Shown: positions 32,701-45,795 of the stretch, one piece after another | Position numbering within the stretch: the stretch's first letter is position 1 | Layout: every line of letters begins with the position of its first letter | Source: Saururus chinensis | Lineage: Eukaryota; Streptophyta; Magnoliopsida; Piperales; Saururaceae | NCBI GenBank assembly: GCA_035235625.1 | Contig: CP141149.1 | Coordinates: 31,365,753-31,429,752 of the forward strand | Direction of reading: 5' to 3' | DNA length: 64,000 nt | The notes under the pieces: generated by a model | The model's database searches: none | What the model saw: the letters and a program-made list of their open reading frames with translations, nothing else | Told to the model about the DNA's origin: nothing | Position numbers and translations under genes: made by a program

Positions 32701-35700
32701 AACAGCCTAATATGATGAGTCCCAAAATTAATTTTTTCTTATTTAATTATAAGTGGTGTAAGGCTTTTAGCGTAAAAAAATAAGGTATAAAATATCATTA
32801 TATATTTCCCTTTTTCTTACTTCTCCCCTTCTTCTACTCCTCTTTCAACCATCTTTACGTATGGCCTTCTAGTTGCTCTACTTAACCTAAGAAATTCACC
32901 TATGCTTATCTTCTTTTTGTTGCCTTTGCCAACAGTCTATTTGCCGCCTTTGCAAGCAGCTCGATGCTATCTTACTATTAGATCTGGCTCTATTTCCTTT
33001 ATGTGGAGCCATATCTAGACAACTTCTCATTGGAGCCTAGGTTCAACATGCTTAGTTGGGACCAAAACTTGGCCACTGACTATCATTGCTAGCATACTAG
33101 CCAACAATGCCAGCTGCTTGGCCGCATTAATGAGTTCCCTTATCACGGAGGGTATTCTAGTATTGGCTTGTAAAGAGGTCTATTGCTTGTGAGTTATTCT
33201 CTCTTTCTTTAAAGAAAGTAAATATTTATATTGTGTATATATAATATAAATATTTACCTTCTTTGTTAAACATATACTATTTGTCTAATAGACATTAATT
33301 GTGTTTTGGAGTAGCTCCAATATTTCACCTGAAGTTCGATCGATGGAAAACTTGAAGTTTGATAGATGTATGATAGTGAAAGGAGCTCCAACTGCAATTC
33401 AACAAAGTTTCCGTCAACACCACTATAGCTCTGACAGTTGCAAGGTAGATTTGACAACAACAAAGGTGAATGTCTAAAAATAGCCAGAGGTAGAACACTA
33501 CGAGCAGGGGTGGGCAAATCAAGAACTAATTAAAGCTACCACATTTCGTGTGCCATCTCAACATTAGTTTCTCCTTTGTGGCCAGATCTGGCTCCACTTC
33601 CTCTCCCTAAAGCAAGATCTAGATACCTCCCCCTCCTTGGAGACTTGGCTTCAATTAGGCTCTTGGGTCTTGGCTGGTCGTTGAAAAGGTTTTTTTTTAT
33701 ATGAAAAATAATATTTTTACATAAAAATACACATAAAAAATTCACATATAAGTTTTGATTGGTCTAAGTAAACCCATGTGAACTTTATATGGGGCTTATT
33801 GCTAAAGTCTAATTAAAACACTTATGTAAGTTTTTCTACGTGTTTTTGTTATTGAAATATCACTATCCTATTTTTTATCGTAATAAATTTTTTAAAGTTA
33901 ATATTAAATTTTTGACTCTTCTTGTACTCAACGTGGCGCTGCAAAGTGTGGTGTTGTGCCACCTTCTTCTTCTTTTTTATTTTATTTTATTTATTCTTAT
34001 TTTTAAATGGGTGCATTTTTTTACCCTGAATTTGGATTTCACGTTCTTAGTATCATTGGTCTATTTTTTATGAGCCCTATAATATATGGCCATGCATGGT
34101 CATTTATCTCATCATTTTCAAGTGGGGCCTACTTCTTATGACACATTTTATGAGGTCGTAACTTACGATCTTGATATCCGATTTAAACATTTTAGGGCTC
34201 ATTACGCTCGCCTCTTAGAGCTCTATCAACACACTGAGCTTTTACCATAACATTCTAAAAGGTAGTTTATAAACTATAATTATTATATTGTAAATGTATG
34301 AGTGATGGATGATAAGAGGTAATAGAGGGTTTTGTATAGATTTTGATGTGGATTGGTATCAGTATGTTGAATGTCAAAGGGTGAAAATTTGATGGGCAAA
34401 AATTGGTTTAGATTGAATTGTACATTGGAGGTTCAATAAGTAAGCAAATTTAGGATTTTGAGGATTTATGGGGGATTGTAAGATCCTAAGATTTAAAAGT
34501 ATTATTATATATACATAATATACATATTATGAATCAGAAGATAAAAATAATAAATAAGGTTTTAATAAGAATTTAAGGACTAAAGTTTGGAAGCTTATTT
34601 GATGGATCATGAGTAAATTTTTTTGGAGAAAAGTGTATATTATAGACCCGACATTTGTGGATAGTTTTTAGTTAAATAATATAAAGTAGGACTTTGAACT
34701 CATAATTTTATAATAATAAATTTTTAAATATTTAACAACATGTTAGAATTATGTGATTTAATATCTTATATGTTAAATAATTATCATATAGCATGATATA
34801 AGAGGGGAAATAGATATACGATGTTTTATATTTATAAAAAAAATATTTTCACAGATATCAAATTTCATTAATTTTTATGATTCACAATCATTATATTATA
34901 AAAAAAATTCGTAAATTTTTTAAAAATAGATAAACAATATATGCGTTACATCCAAAACAGAAAAATAGGTAAAACTTATGCACTAGTCAGTAGATCTGGC
35001 CACAACCAACTCACTCCATCCAAATCTAAGTTGGCTGTGGCAAACACGGCCAAGAAGAGGAGGAAAAAAAAAAAGAAAAAAAAAAGATAAGGGGCAATCA
35101 TGGTTATGGCAATGGTGTAAGTGTGGACCGGACCGCCATCACTGCCTTCGGTGCTAATGTAAAAGAAGACATCATCTATATTTATTTAATGGGAAAGATG
35201 AAAGAGGTGTGTCTACAAAATTTTAAAATATTAAATTAAAAAGTAGTATTAAAATTTTATAAAGGGGGCGATTGCAACAGTTCATATTTAGTCCTTCTCA
35301 TATAGAAAATGTTGCAACCTAAGGTATATTTAGGACAATCCTCTTTTTTTAGTGTGACCTCAAAGATTACAGCGTGCTATTGTGAGAATTGAGACAAATT
35401 AATTACAGCAACCCCAAAGCGTTGAGCAAATTGAAGTCATATGACACCAGGATTTTTTTTTCCTCCTTGGGGAGATAAATTTTTAATTATTATTTCCCAA
35501 AGATACGACCCCCCTATTGTATTTGACCATGACTAGTTTATTTATTGTCAAATTACAACATAGGTAAAGACTATTATTTTTTTTACTTCAGTATTTCGCT
35601 AAACTGTAAAAAAGAAACCAGTCTTTTACACCTTGAGAAAATCAATCTCGCTCTAAACTGTAAAATGTCGTAAAAAAAAACAAGGCGGCGGTGCATCAGG

Positions 35701-36150
35701 CTGGATCGTTTTTGGTCCAATGAGGATCATCGATTGATCTCGCAGTCCAAAATCGTAATCAGTAATCAGTAATCAGGCGTAAAAAATGCCACCCCTTTGA
35801 GTCTAGACCCTCTTATCTCCTTCACCTAACATAACAAAGGTAATCAACATTGGCAGGGCCCGAGAGCAGTTTGCCGTCGTCCCATCAGGCAGAAAAGCCG
35901 GGGCATCTACGAAATTGTCAGAAGCATATTGAATGGAAAGATTTTTGGGAGATTTGAAGCAAAGCGCCGTGAAAGAGAAGGAAGTAGGCAAGTAGGGCAT
36001 GAATTGGATGGGAAGTAAAGAAAAGTAAAAATAGGCAGCGTCACTTTCACGCGAACCTCGAGGGTGTCGTGTTTGCAGTCGTACTCTGAATGTATGGCGA
36101 CATGGGGCATGGACCTAGACCTGACACTTTGTCGTGACTTATACAAAGAT
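32701..36150. other. Intergenic sequence with decayed repeats
   Basis: Several short segments repeat the words gatctggc and gatctag together with ctc-rich or gag-rich runs (around 32820-33030, 33540-33680, 34985-35100, 40730-40860). They look like fragments of one old repeat family. 35800-36160 on the minus strand has two short open frames of ordinary composition just below the G-box cluster; I do not recognise their peptides. Confidence 0.35.
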
Positions 36151-36166
36151 GAAAGGGACATGAGAC

Positions 36167-36221
36167 CACGTGTACCGTGGAGGTGGAGGAAGCATCCATG
36201 TCACGTGTAACGTGACACGTG
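36167..36221. promoter_or_regulatory. Cluster of three G-box (CACGTG) elements
   Basis: CACGTG occurs at 36167-36172, 36202-36207 and 36216-36221, each in an ABRE-like context (CCACGTGT, TCACGTGT, ACACGTGG). G-boxes bind bZIP and bHLH factors, and paired ABREs are typical of ABA-responsive promoters. The nearest open frames (35907-36161 minus, 36268-36528 plus) are unrecognised, so the cluster may be an orphan promoter or chance. Confidence 0.45.
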
Positions 36222-36222
36222 G

Positions 36223-36882
36223 GAATGGATAAGCCATCGCCCTCGTAAAGGGATTTTTTTTTTTTAATTGATTCATCGTACGACGGGTTCTTCTCCTGCC
36301 TTCTCTTGTCCGAACGGAAGCGGACGTATCAGTCTAACCCGCCTTTGTATCGACCCCAACAAATGGCGTATTAATTGCGCTCTTACTACTCAGTCGATAT
36401 GCGATTTGACTTGCATAGAGCTTCTGCATTACCAGCCACGATGGTGCAGACTGTCCGAAGTAAAGGGTTGTTTGGGTGTAGAGCTATTTCAAAATGATAT
36501 TATTTTTAATTTTATTTTATCTATTTAATTTAAAATTATGATTCGACTTTGGTAAAGAATAAATTGATTGTAGACTGATGTTTACACCATATAAAATTAT
36601 AAAAAATAATTAAAATTTTAATAAATTTAATATAATTTCTAAATTTAATTTTTTAATTGCTAATCTCTTTTTAATTATAATATATATATCAAAAAAATTT
36701 AAAATAATTGTAATAAAATTAAAAAGGAGCCTAATTAATTTAATTTTAATTACAAAATTAGCCTAATTATTAAAAATTATATTAAAAATAAAATTCTTAT
36801 CTAATTTAATTTAGGGTAACAACATTTTAGTGTTGTTTTTGCATCCACTTCTCCTCAATGTAACTACTTTTTTAATACTTAA

Positions 36883-36886
<4 letters not shown>
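36223..36886. other. Intergenic sequence between the G-box cluster and the AT microsatellite
   Basis: 36268-36528 is open on the + strand for 86 codons, but the peptide is unrecognised and runs into AT-rich DNA. No other feature is supportable. Confidence 0.35.

Positions 36887-36954
<68 letters not shown>
36887..36954. repeat. (AT)34 microsatellite
   Basis: A perfect alternating AT run of 68 bases. It is self-complementary and a likely site of length polymorphism and assembly uncertainty. Confidence 0.95.
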
Positions 36955-36957
<3 letters not shown>

Positions 36958-37296
36958 CATAACTAAATTGGCATCAAATTCAGCTACTAGTCCAATTGGA
37001 GATTCATAACGTACATATAAATAGACTTGCTAAAACTCATCTTCGTAGTCTTAGACAAATCCCCATTTTCAAACCTAAAGCAATAAATTCTTAAAACATT
37101 AATAGGGAGTTTTGCTGAAACAAAGAAAAAAAAATATGGTCAAACTTAGGCTAGGTAGCGTCTTGTTACTGGGTAAGAAACTAGTAGATTCAATGTATAA
37201 CACAACCTTTCATATGGAAAGAGGCTGATTTGCACAATTCATGAGCCTGAATGTATTGGAAGTAAAACAAACACTTTGCCAAAGAGACTCATTCAT

Positions 37297-37515
37297 TCAG
37301 GCCGTTGTATTTAAAGACAAAAGATGTAACATGAATTGAGCGAGCCTGAATAACATGGTTTTGATCAAGAAATACACCGCCATAAGGGTATCTGCATGAA
37401 GAAGATCGGCCCGCTTGCGGTAGTTTATCTCGTCAAATAAAGCATCCCCATAAGCATAATAGTAGTTGAGAGGGGTATAACCTAGCAAATAGGGGCCACA
37501 AACACAAAGAGGGTG
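37297..37515 (-). other. Unrecognised open segment, possible gene fragment
   Basis: The minus-strand frame reads about 70 codons, including LGYTPLNYYYAYGDALFDE, NYRKRADLLHADTL and a hydrophobic end (LMAVYFLIKTMLF), before a stop. Its composition looks protein-like and differs from the AT-rich surroundings, but I cannot place the family. It could be a decayed exon. Confidence 0.25.
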
Positions 37516-39555
37516 GCATGACAGTTGATTCGAAAGAGCAAGAAGAGCCTAAAGTGAGAGCACGTGGGGGTACTAGCCATAAAGGCTACATAAATTACAC
37601 ATCGACTCGTAAAAATGACCACCAACCAACGAAGATAATTATGAAAAGAGAATGTTAGGTTGGAATGAACTCGGAGTGTGCAAGGGAGGAATTGGTGGGT
37701 AGTGGCAATGCAATCAATCACCTAAATGACTACTACACCTGAGGCAAAAGGAAAATAAAAGTGTAGCAGACTCTTTGGACATGGTGTACTTATGGCGGAA
37801 GGAGGGCCAAAAGTCGAACACTCCAATACCAGACCAATGTCTACATAAACATAATAGAGAAAAATACCAAAAAATAACCCAAAAATAAATTAAAACAATG
37901 TAATTTCTAAATCTGATTTCTCAATTGCTAATTTTCTCTAAATTATAATATATATATAGTGAAAATTTAAACTAATCATAATAGAACTAAGAAACACTAA
38001 ACTAATCTAATTTTAACTAAAAAAATTAATTATTAAAAATTAAATAAAAAAGAGAAATCTTATCTAATTTGAAGTCACAATAAAATTTTGTTGATAAACG
38101 TTTATAAGAAACTAGGCTCATTTGCGATGGCATGAGCTTAGGCCGTTTACCATCGAATCAAGATTTGATTGCCCATGTTACTCAAGTAATAAATGCTCCT
38201 AAAGTAACATAGGCCAACGTATAACTCTTTTAAATAACTCTTAATTTTAATAAAATTTTTAACTTATTTATAATTTTTTTTTTAGAACTTGTGTTCGCAT
38301 ATTTTTGACATCGCTATATTAATATTAATGATGGTTCAAGACCCCGACATAGGACAGGTTGTTTTGAACATTTTAAATAGAGCCCACAGCCCACCTATGA
38401 CATATTTGTAGAGGCTTAAATTATTATAATTATATTATTTATAAAATAATAAAATTTTAAATTTTAAACAGCGTAAAGTAACTAAAGCGATAGAATCACC
38501 TCATACTAAGATTCTCTGAGAATTGAGTCCGTGTAAATTTTGTATAATTAATTATAATTCTACTAAATTAAGACAGGATAAGTAAAATCTTTATAGTAGT
38601 AGAATCCTTGTAGAGTTCCACAACCAAACGATCCCTACCTGACATCATCGGATTTTGACCGCCTAGCTGTAATACGTTGGCTGAGCTCTCATCTCATGTA
38701 AACAAGCCTGTGAGATTTGACAACAATCACAATCACTTTAACTTATGTTATTTACATTATTTATTTTTTAATCCAATCAGTACGCATTCGACATGATATG
38801 AGGCCCATGCGCTTACCTATCCCCTCATTCGACTACGTATTTTTTATGAAAAAATAATTTATTATTATTATATATAATTAATTATTATATATATATATAA
38901 TTAAATTATTTACTCTAAGTATAAAACGCCATATCGATAGATATAATATTATATTGATTAAAACATATTCATATCGGTTAAGAATGATATGGGTACCGAG
39001 GTAATATGCACCCTGTACCGAATCACGATGCATATCATTGATATTTAAAAATTATTTTTTTATATTTTATTTTTTAAAAAAATATTTTTTTATTTAATTT
39101 TTTTTCTTAAAAATAAAAAATACAATTTAAATTCAATTTTTTTGAAAGTTTATATTTTTATTATATTAAAAATAATATTTTTAACGTTATATGAGATGAA
39201 TACGGGTAGGTCTATGTAATTTATAAAATTATTTTTTTATATATAATACTCCACAAATATATATTTATTTAAACATATAACTTTGACTCATATTAAATAT
39301 ATTATTTATTTTTAACATAAATTAAATTTACAGTACTTAATATACGAAAGAATGAACAAAAATTTGTATAGGACGGAGAATATAATAGTGTATAGTTTCA
39401 AATAACTAATTTTAGAATATCCGTATCGGTTGATACGATATTCTACGGTTTTATTATGCTCTAAAATAAGTATTATAGTGATATATTATTAGTTATAATA
39501 TTTTTTTATGTCTACGATCTTATATATAATAATAATTAAAATAATTAATGAGAGG
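37516..39555. other. AT-rich intergenic sequence
   Basis: No supportable gene. Long T/A-rich runs occur around 38870-39200. Confidence 0.4.
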
Positions 39556-39557
39556 TT

Positions 39558-40120
39558 ATATGTGTACTGAAATTTTGTATGACTATGTTTATTTTATCTT
39601 AATTTTGACTTAAATTATTAAAATTATATTTATGTGTAAAAGATGGGCATAATTAAAAAATTTACCTAGAAGTTGATTCCAAGTCATTTTGATACAAAAT
39701 CGACCGAAATCACCGAATCACCACATAATGTGATTCTAGCGATTCCAACTCCCTGCCCCCATTTTTCAAAAATTACAGATTTTCTTATTTTCAACGTTAT
39801 CTCTCATATTGATCTGAACTTCGAAAATTGTGTCATATAAGTAGGGTCTACATGAAAAGTTCAAAATTACTTACCCTTTATGGATCCTATTCGATAAAGC
39901 TCGAATTTAATAGTATAATAGTACAAAGAATATCTATATTCAAAATCCGGAGAAAGAGTTATATTAGTTTAAATTGTTAAATTTTCGTTTGATGCGATAT
40001 TAAAATTTATTCTAAAAAATTTTATTACCAACCGTAATTCATATTCGGCAGTAAATTATTAAAATTAATTCTAAAAAATTCCACTTCATTTTCTAAAAAA
40101 TCTAACACCTAAACAACTTC
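39558..40120 (+). repeat. Dispersed repeat R3, copy 2
   Basis: Collinear with 32140-32700. It is followed at once by a third, partial copy (40150-40490), so a tandem arrangement exists here. Confidence 0.65.
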
Positions 40121-40149
40121 TAAGGGTAGAAGGTGACCAAATGAAATTT

Positions 40150-40490
40150 TTTGTTCAAAAGTTGATCCTATGTCTTTTTCTGAAGTTGTCGAATCACCTC
40201 CATTTCTCATCCCACCATTTCAAAATAAAAGATTCTATTATTATTTAATTATTATCTCTCATATTAATTAAAACATAAAAAAATAAATCATATAGGTAGG
40301 GCCTATTTTAGAAGTTCAAAATTATTTACCTATATAAGATCTTGTTCGATAGGGTTCAACTTTAAGAAAGTAACAATATAAATAATGCGCATATCCAAGT
40401 TTGAATGAGAGTGATATTAATTTATAATTTAAAAAATAAGTTTGACATGACATCTAAATGTATTTTAAATTTTATTATTACCTAAGGTAA
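40150..40490 (+). repeat. Dispersed repeat R3, partial copy 3
   Basis: Begins within the equivalent of aagttgatcc...gtc and ends near ttttattattacc. It shares atcttgttcgatagggtt and gtagggcctat-type words with the other copies. Confidence 0.55.
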
Positions 40491-41164
40491 TTCTCATTTT
40501 GTGGAGAATTAGTGGATCTAGTGTTTCTCATGTAGGTAAGTGCTCGTGGGCTAAAGATTATTTAAACAAATTTATTTAAAAATGCATATATCTGCACCCC
40601 ACAAATCCCCAATGTCATGTTTCTTACTTACCCCAAATAATATTTTCAAAATTTCTCCAATTTACCCCATATTAAGGATTTTTTTGTTTCCTCCTTCCCT
40701 TCCTTATTCCTCTCGTGCGTTGGCACCGCCAAATGGCAAAAAAAAAATAGTACCTTTTTTTAATGCAACAGCTAGGGCAAAGGCCCTCAAGTCGTAGCTA
40801 GATCTAGTCATGCCATAATAGGCTGTGGCACCTCGCCATACTAGCCAGATCTAGCACGACACGTTCAAAACGCCCATAGCTTAGGTTGGCCACGAACAGA
40901 GCTATCGCAAGTAGCGTTATGGCCATTGTTGTTCTTGTCACCAGACCATGGCATAAACTGTGATGAGCATGTTCTTGTTGTGGCATAAAGAGTTGCGACC
41001 AACATATATGGATATGACATGAACAACCGCGGCCAACATTTGCATCATTTATGGCCGCGATATGAACAACAACAGCCAGACCATGTTGGTTACAACTGTT
41101 CATATGCTTGCAGCATAAATAGCCACAACCATACAAAATTAGTTGCGTCAGGAACAACAACAGT
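40491..41164. other. Intergenic sequence, upstream flank of family A copy 2
   Basis: Contains gatctag words of the decayed repeat family also seen near 33000-33680. The 121-codon minus-strand frame at 40804-41169 is unrecognised and probably spurious. Confidence 0.35.
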
Positions 41165-41903
41165 TCCAAATTTTATTTTAAAACTATATTTCTACCTTAC
41201 ATTTCTATTAGGTATAGCCCAATCCCTCCTATAAAAGGAAAGGGTTGTGCCATTTAGCATTTGGGAATAAGCTTAGCTAGGAAATTTGGAGCCTAATCCT
41301 CAATTAGGCCCAGAAAGGAAACGATTAGAGGTGAGTTTATCTTATTCTTGGCTTAATCTCTAGATTTTTCTTAAACACTTCTTAATCTTGACTTCCCTCA
41401 TCATTTCAATACATTTTGAAAGCATAAAACTACAATTTTACCTCTCTTCTCTAAACCTTAATATTCAAAGTCTCATTTTTAGGCTTCTAAAACCCTAGAT
41501 CTAATATTTACTTTTGATTTTTCAAAGCTAAATTTAGATTAGTTTTATGTTAACTTAAAATTGTGTTTTTGGAATGTGTTGGAGGAGATTGAAGGTTCAT
41601 TCCAACCCAAATAAACAAAGAAAGGTAATGGGTTCTTCAATCTCAACTTTGGGTAGGAAAAATCATAATTTTTTTATGTTGTTATTTGAAGTGGGTTTTG
41701 CTTGATTTAGGCTCAAATAGTGGGTTTAATAAATGCTAATCTTTCACTTCGATTTCTTAGGGTTTTATCTTAGAATGGTTTAGATTATTGTTCTGGACGA
41801 TTTGATGAGTTTTTGATAATGTTTGATACCATGGATAAAAATTTGAAGGTCTTTTCTTGGTGTTTCTGTTTTGATTTTTGAAATGAAGAAGAAGGCCAAA
41901 ACT

Positions 41904-41908
41904 GGTTT
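41904..41908. repeat. Target-site duplication GGTTT, left
   Basis: GGTTT precedes TGTAAGGTCC and is repeated at 48072-48076 after GGGCGTTACA. In copy 1 the sequence is continuous across this point. Confidence 0.8.
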
Positions 41909-42682
41909 TGTAAGGTCCTTGATTTTTCTACGATTTTTTGGGATTTTCCTGCTATTTTTCTGGTTATTTTCGGCATGAAAATGTGACGTTTCAGTGTATG
42001 TGTATTTATATATTTTTCCTGTATTTATACCCGTAGAGTCGGGTGGGGGGCTTAGTCGCGGGCCACAGGCCTCGCTACGTGCTTACGGCGTGAGTTTTGG
42101 ACTGATAACGCGTCAACATGAGGTACACGTGCATTGGGGACGTAAGTGGAAAAAAAAGATTGCCAAACAAAAGATTGGGCTCGGCCCGATCCGGATTTGT
42201 GTGAATAGTGCACCCCGCCCCCTTTCGTCTATTCCTTGTGCCCGACCGCCGGCACCCAGCAGGACGCTGGCACAGGCTCCGCCCCGGCGGTGTGACGCTG
42301 AGGGGCCACTGCCCCGGCTGCCCACGGCCGTGCTGCCTACTCCCCCAGTTTGCCTCTCCCCCCTCTGTTTCATTTGCGCCGCCACCGGCGTGAGCCGGCG
42401 AGGGCCGGCCGGCCGTCCACGGCTCCGCCATGGGCCGGCGACGGCGGGAGGACACCCCTCCCAACCAGGTGGGCCCTCGCTCCGCCGCCCCGTCCCAATT
42501 CCCCCTCTCTGCCCTGTTGTGGCCGGAGATTTGTTTGGACGAATTGGTGGCCGCCGCCGGCGAGCCACGGCCGGCTGTGCTCCGTCCGGCCCCTCCTTGG
42601 TCTGGCGACGGTGATTGGCGACCTTTCCCGACCCAATTTTGCCTCCGCCCAGCCCGCTCAGCTCCGGCCTCTCCTCCCTTCT

Positions 42683-43912
42683 TGTAACGCCTACCCATTT
42701 TTGGATAATATAATATTAATGATCCTGTCCGACGTGTGAAATTAGTACACACAAACCGGACTAACAGACGTTAATCGTGAAACGATTGTATGCTCAATGT
42801 AGAATACGTCGGAGTAATTGCACAACCAAGAAAATGCAAACATATTGACAAAAAGTTTATAACATAAGTTTAATATACATACCAAAATTTACTGTACATG
42901 GAGCCAGTAGTTATAAAAACATGATTATCCTAGCACATCATGTCTTTACACGTTGGTCACATATATAATTACATTATGTAGAAAACACACGACTACTTGA
43001 AAAACTTTTCTTCTTTCCCTTCCTCCATCGTCGCAACATCTGTAAGGGCTGGGGGTGCATGAGTATATTTATACTCAGTAGGTTTGTTTAAAAAATCTAA
43101 AAGAAATGCTAAGCAAAAACATCTTTTAGAATCAAATCAAACAAATTCACAAAATCAATCAAATCCACAAGTTGCAATACCCAACGGCCTACCTCCGCGC
43201 TCATGGGACAACGAAGGCCACTAAGGGAAGGAGTTTCCCCATGATGCTCCACCCTGTGCGCGCCACTAGCCGATCATTTTTCTCTGCGGGCATCAAAATA
43301 GTGTACGAAACCAAAACACTATGTGGTATGTACAAAATCAATCGATATACATAGCAAAATTGTCACATAATTCAAGAGAAAATCCATTCATTAGTTAAAA
43401 CAAGTATCATACTTATACTTGAATCAAATACTTCAAGAAAGATGGACTCAAATCAGCAAAGCAGTTATTTAGAGTTTAAAACACCCTACCTTAGCCTTGA
43501 ATATAAAATTCGTCAATATAAATACTCCAGAAGATGAAAATAACCCCACCACAGTGTTCAGCACGTTCGCTTTAGTAGAGAATGCCTTTTGAACGGGCAG
43601 AATAGGGCTTGAAATGACTCAGAAATAGCAAAAAGGAGAAAGAGGAAGATTAGGGAAGAGGCACATTTTTCGAGGTCTTAGAGGGGTCTCATTGAGAAAA
43701 TAACACTTCCGGTGCGTAGAGCACCCTTGAATTAGTAGGAAACGGGTCTTGGAACGTGAAAATCGGACTTAAAATGGGTTAGAAATGAAGAAAACAGTGA
43801 GAGGGGAATTCTGCAGAAAAACTGGCCGGAGTGGGTTTAAATAGGGGAGGAGGAGGCTTTTTCCGGCGGGCGCCACCGCCAGAACCGGTGGGCGCCCGCC
43901 GGCGCCGCCACA
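42683..43912 (-). repeat. 3' LTR (or most of it) of the family C element
   Basis: On the minus strand it begins in a GC-rich GGCGCC stretch, passes a TATA-like CTATTTAAACC, includes gagtataaatatactcatgc near 43060 and ends GGCGTTACA at 42683. The upstream end may be truncated where it joins RNase H. Confidence 0.55.
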
Positions 43913-45257
43913 AAAACGGGCCTTGCGACTTAAAGCATCAGCCACCACATTTGCTTTCCCCGGGTGGTACTGAATAGAAAAATCACAGTCCTTTATATAT
44001 TCAATCCATCGTCTTTGTCTCATGTTAAGCTCGCTTTGAGAGAATATGTACTTTAGGCTTTGATGGTCTGTAAAAACTTCAAACTTTTCTCCATACAAAT
44101 AATGTCTCCAGATTTTTAGTGCAAACACTACTGCTGCCATTTCCAAATCATGAGTGGGGTAATTCTCTTCGTGTTTCTTTAGTTGTCTTGAAGCGTACGC
44201 TATTACCCTTCCATTTTGCATTAGCACACATCTAAGACCGATTCTAGAAGCATCGCTATAAATGACAAGTCCTCCGTTACCAGACGGTAAAGCTAAAACT
44301 GGAGCAGTAGTGAGTTTTCTTTTTAATTCTTCAAATCCAATCTCACATTCTTCATTCCATATAAACTTTACCCCTTTTTCTGGTTAACTTTGTTAAGGGC
44401 AAAGCTATACTTGAAAATCCTTCGATAAATCTTCGGTAGTAGCCAGCAAGACCTAGAAAACTTCTAATTTCTGTGACTGTCTTAGGTTTTTCCCACTTCA
44501 TTATTGCTTCAATCTTGGTTGGGTCTACTGACACTCCATCCCTTGAAATAATGTGACCCAGAAAAGCAATTTGTTCTAGCCAGAATTCGTACTTACTCAA
44601 CTTAGCATAAAGCTGATGATCTCTTAAAGTTTGTAGAACGATTCGTAAGTGCTCTCGGTTCTCTTCTGGACTAGTAGAATAGACTAAAATGTCATCAACA
44701 AAGACGATTACAAATTTATCCAAATATATTTGAAAAACTCGATTCATCAGGTCCATGAAAGCTGCGGGAGCATTCGTCAATCCAAATGGCATCACTAGGA
44801 ATTCATAGTGGTCATAACGAGTACGGAAAGCTGTTTTTGAAATATCCTCAACCCGTATTCTTAACTGATGATACCCCAATCTCAAATCTATCTTTGAGAA
44901 TACTTTAGCTTCTTGAAGCTGATCAAAAAGATCATCAATCCTGGGTAATGGATATTTATTCTTTTTGGTTACAGCGTTAAGCATCCTGTAGTCTATACAT
45001 AATCTCAAAGAGTCGTCCTTCTTTCGCACAAACAGAACTGGAGCTCCCCAAGGTGAGACACTAGGTCTAATAAATCCCTTTTTTAATAACTCATGCAGTT
45101 GACTTTTTAATTCTCTTAATTCTGCAGGAGCCATACGGTAAGGTGCCTTAGAGATAGGGCCTGCTCCAGGTAATAAGTCGATGCTAAAGTCTATCTCTCT
45201 TTTTGGTGGTACCCCAGGGAAAAGAGAGATACTAGGCCGTGATTGTTTCCAGCACAT
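43913..45257 (-). pseudogene. Reverse transcriptase and RNase H of the family C element
   Basis: One frame (45257-44352) covers almost the whole Ty3/gypsy reverse transcriptase: [57 protein letters not shown], the catalytic FVDDILVYS and [16 protein letters not shown] frameshift near 44370 moves it to the next frame, where RNase H follows ([21 protein letters not shown], then [26 protein letters not shown]). The lineage is Tekay/Del-like by these motifs. The reading passes straight from ADALSRK into LTR sequence at about 43913, where an integrase should begin. It is not functional. Confidence 0.85.
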
Positions 45258-45544
45258 CTTAAAACCCTCGGGACAACAGCTCTCTCAGCCAAGCAGTGGC
45301 TTTGACCGCCAACTCCGCCGCTGACGTCGCCACCATCATGTGCTCGCCATCGAACGTCATGATTACGAGGTAGGGGAGCTTTGAACTCGTAAATTCATGA
45401 AGCATGCTTTGAATGAGTAGCAGCATGCTAGGATTGTATGATTCCATGCTTGGATGTTAAGTAACGATCCGATTGCATGTGTGCGTGTAAGCATGATTGT
45501 ATGGTATGATTGATATGCATGAGATGTATGCATGTTTTATGGAT

Positions 45545-45795
45545 GTGGATTATGTATGAGCTAGCGATGGCTAGCAAATATGTCAGTATGCTACGTATGT
45601 GTTATGCCTGTGCTAGTGATGGCTAGCGTGCATGTTTGGAGTATGTATGGGTTATGCATGTGCTAGTGATGGCTAGCATGCATGTTTGGAGTATGTATGA
45701 ATGTCTGTGCATGTGCTAAAGATGGCTAGCGTGTATGTTTGATGTATGTATGCATGTGCTAGTGATGGCTAGCATGCGTGTTTGTAAGTTACGTA
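45545..45795. repeat. Minisatellite of about 50-55 bp in the family B LTR
   Basis: Five copies of gtgctagtgatggctagc, each followed by a tgtatgtttg-type spacer, near 45560, 45615, 45660, 45712 and 45757. Confidence 0.75.

Larger units (their letters stand above)
42683..45270 (-). mobile_element. Third-level insertion: truncated Ty3/gypsy element, family C, minus orientation
   Basis: The left end reads TGTAACGCC, the outer end of a minus-oriented 3' LTR (about 42683-43912, with a CTATTTAAACC promoter word near 43840 on the minus strand). Directly inside it are RNase H and reverse transcriptase (43913 to about 45257). Integrase, protease, gag and the other LTR are missing. No duplication of cttct (42678-42682) is found at the right edge, so the right end was lost by deletion. 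Confidence 0.7.

Noticed and set aside
41994..42752. Open frames of 206 and 225 codons on opposite strands
   Set aside because: They belong to the GC-rich section of the family B LTR; composition alone keeps the frames open.
42678..45300. A 5-bp target duplication (cttct) for the family C element
   Set aside because: No second cttct is found at the right edge; the element is truncated there.
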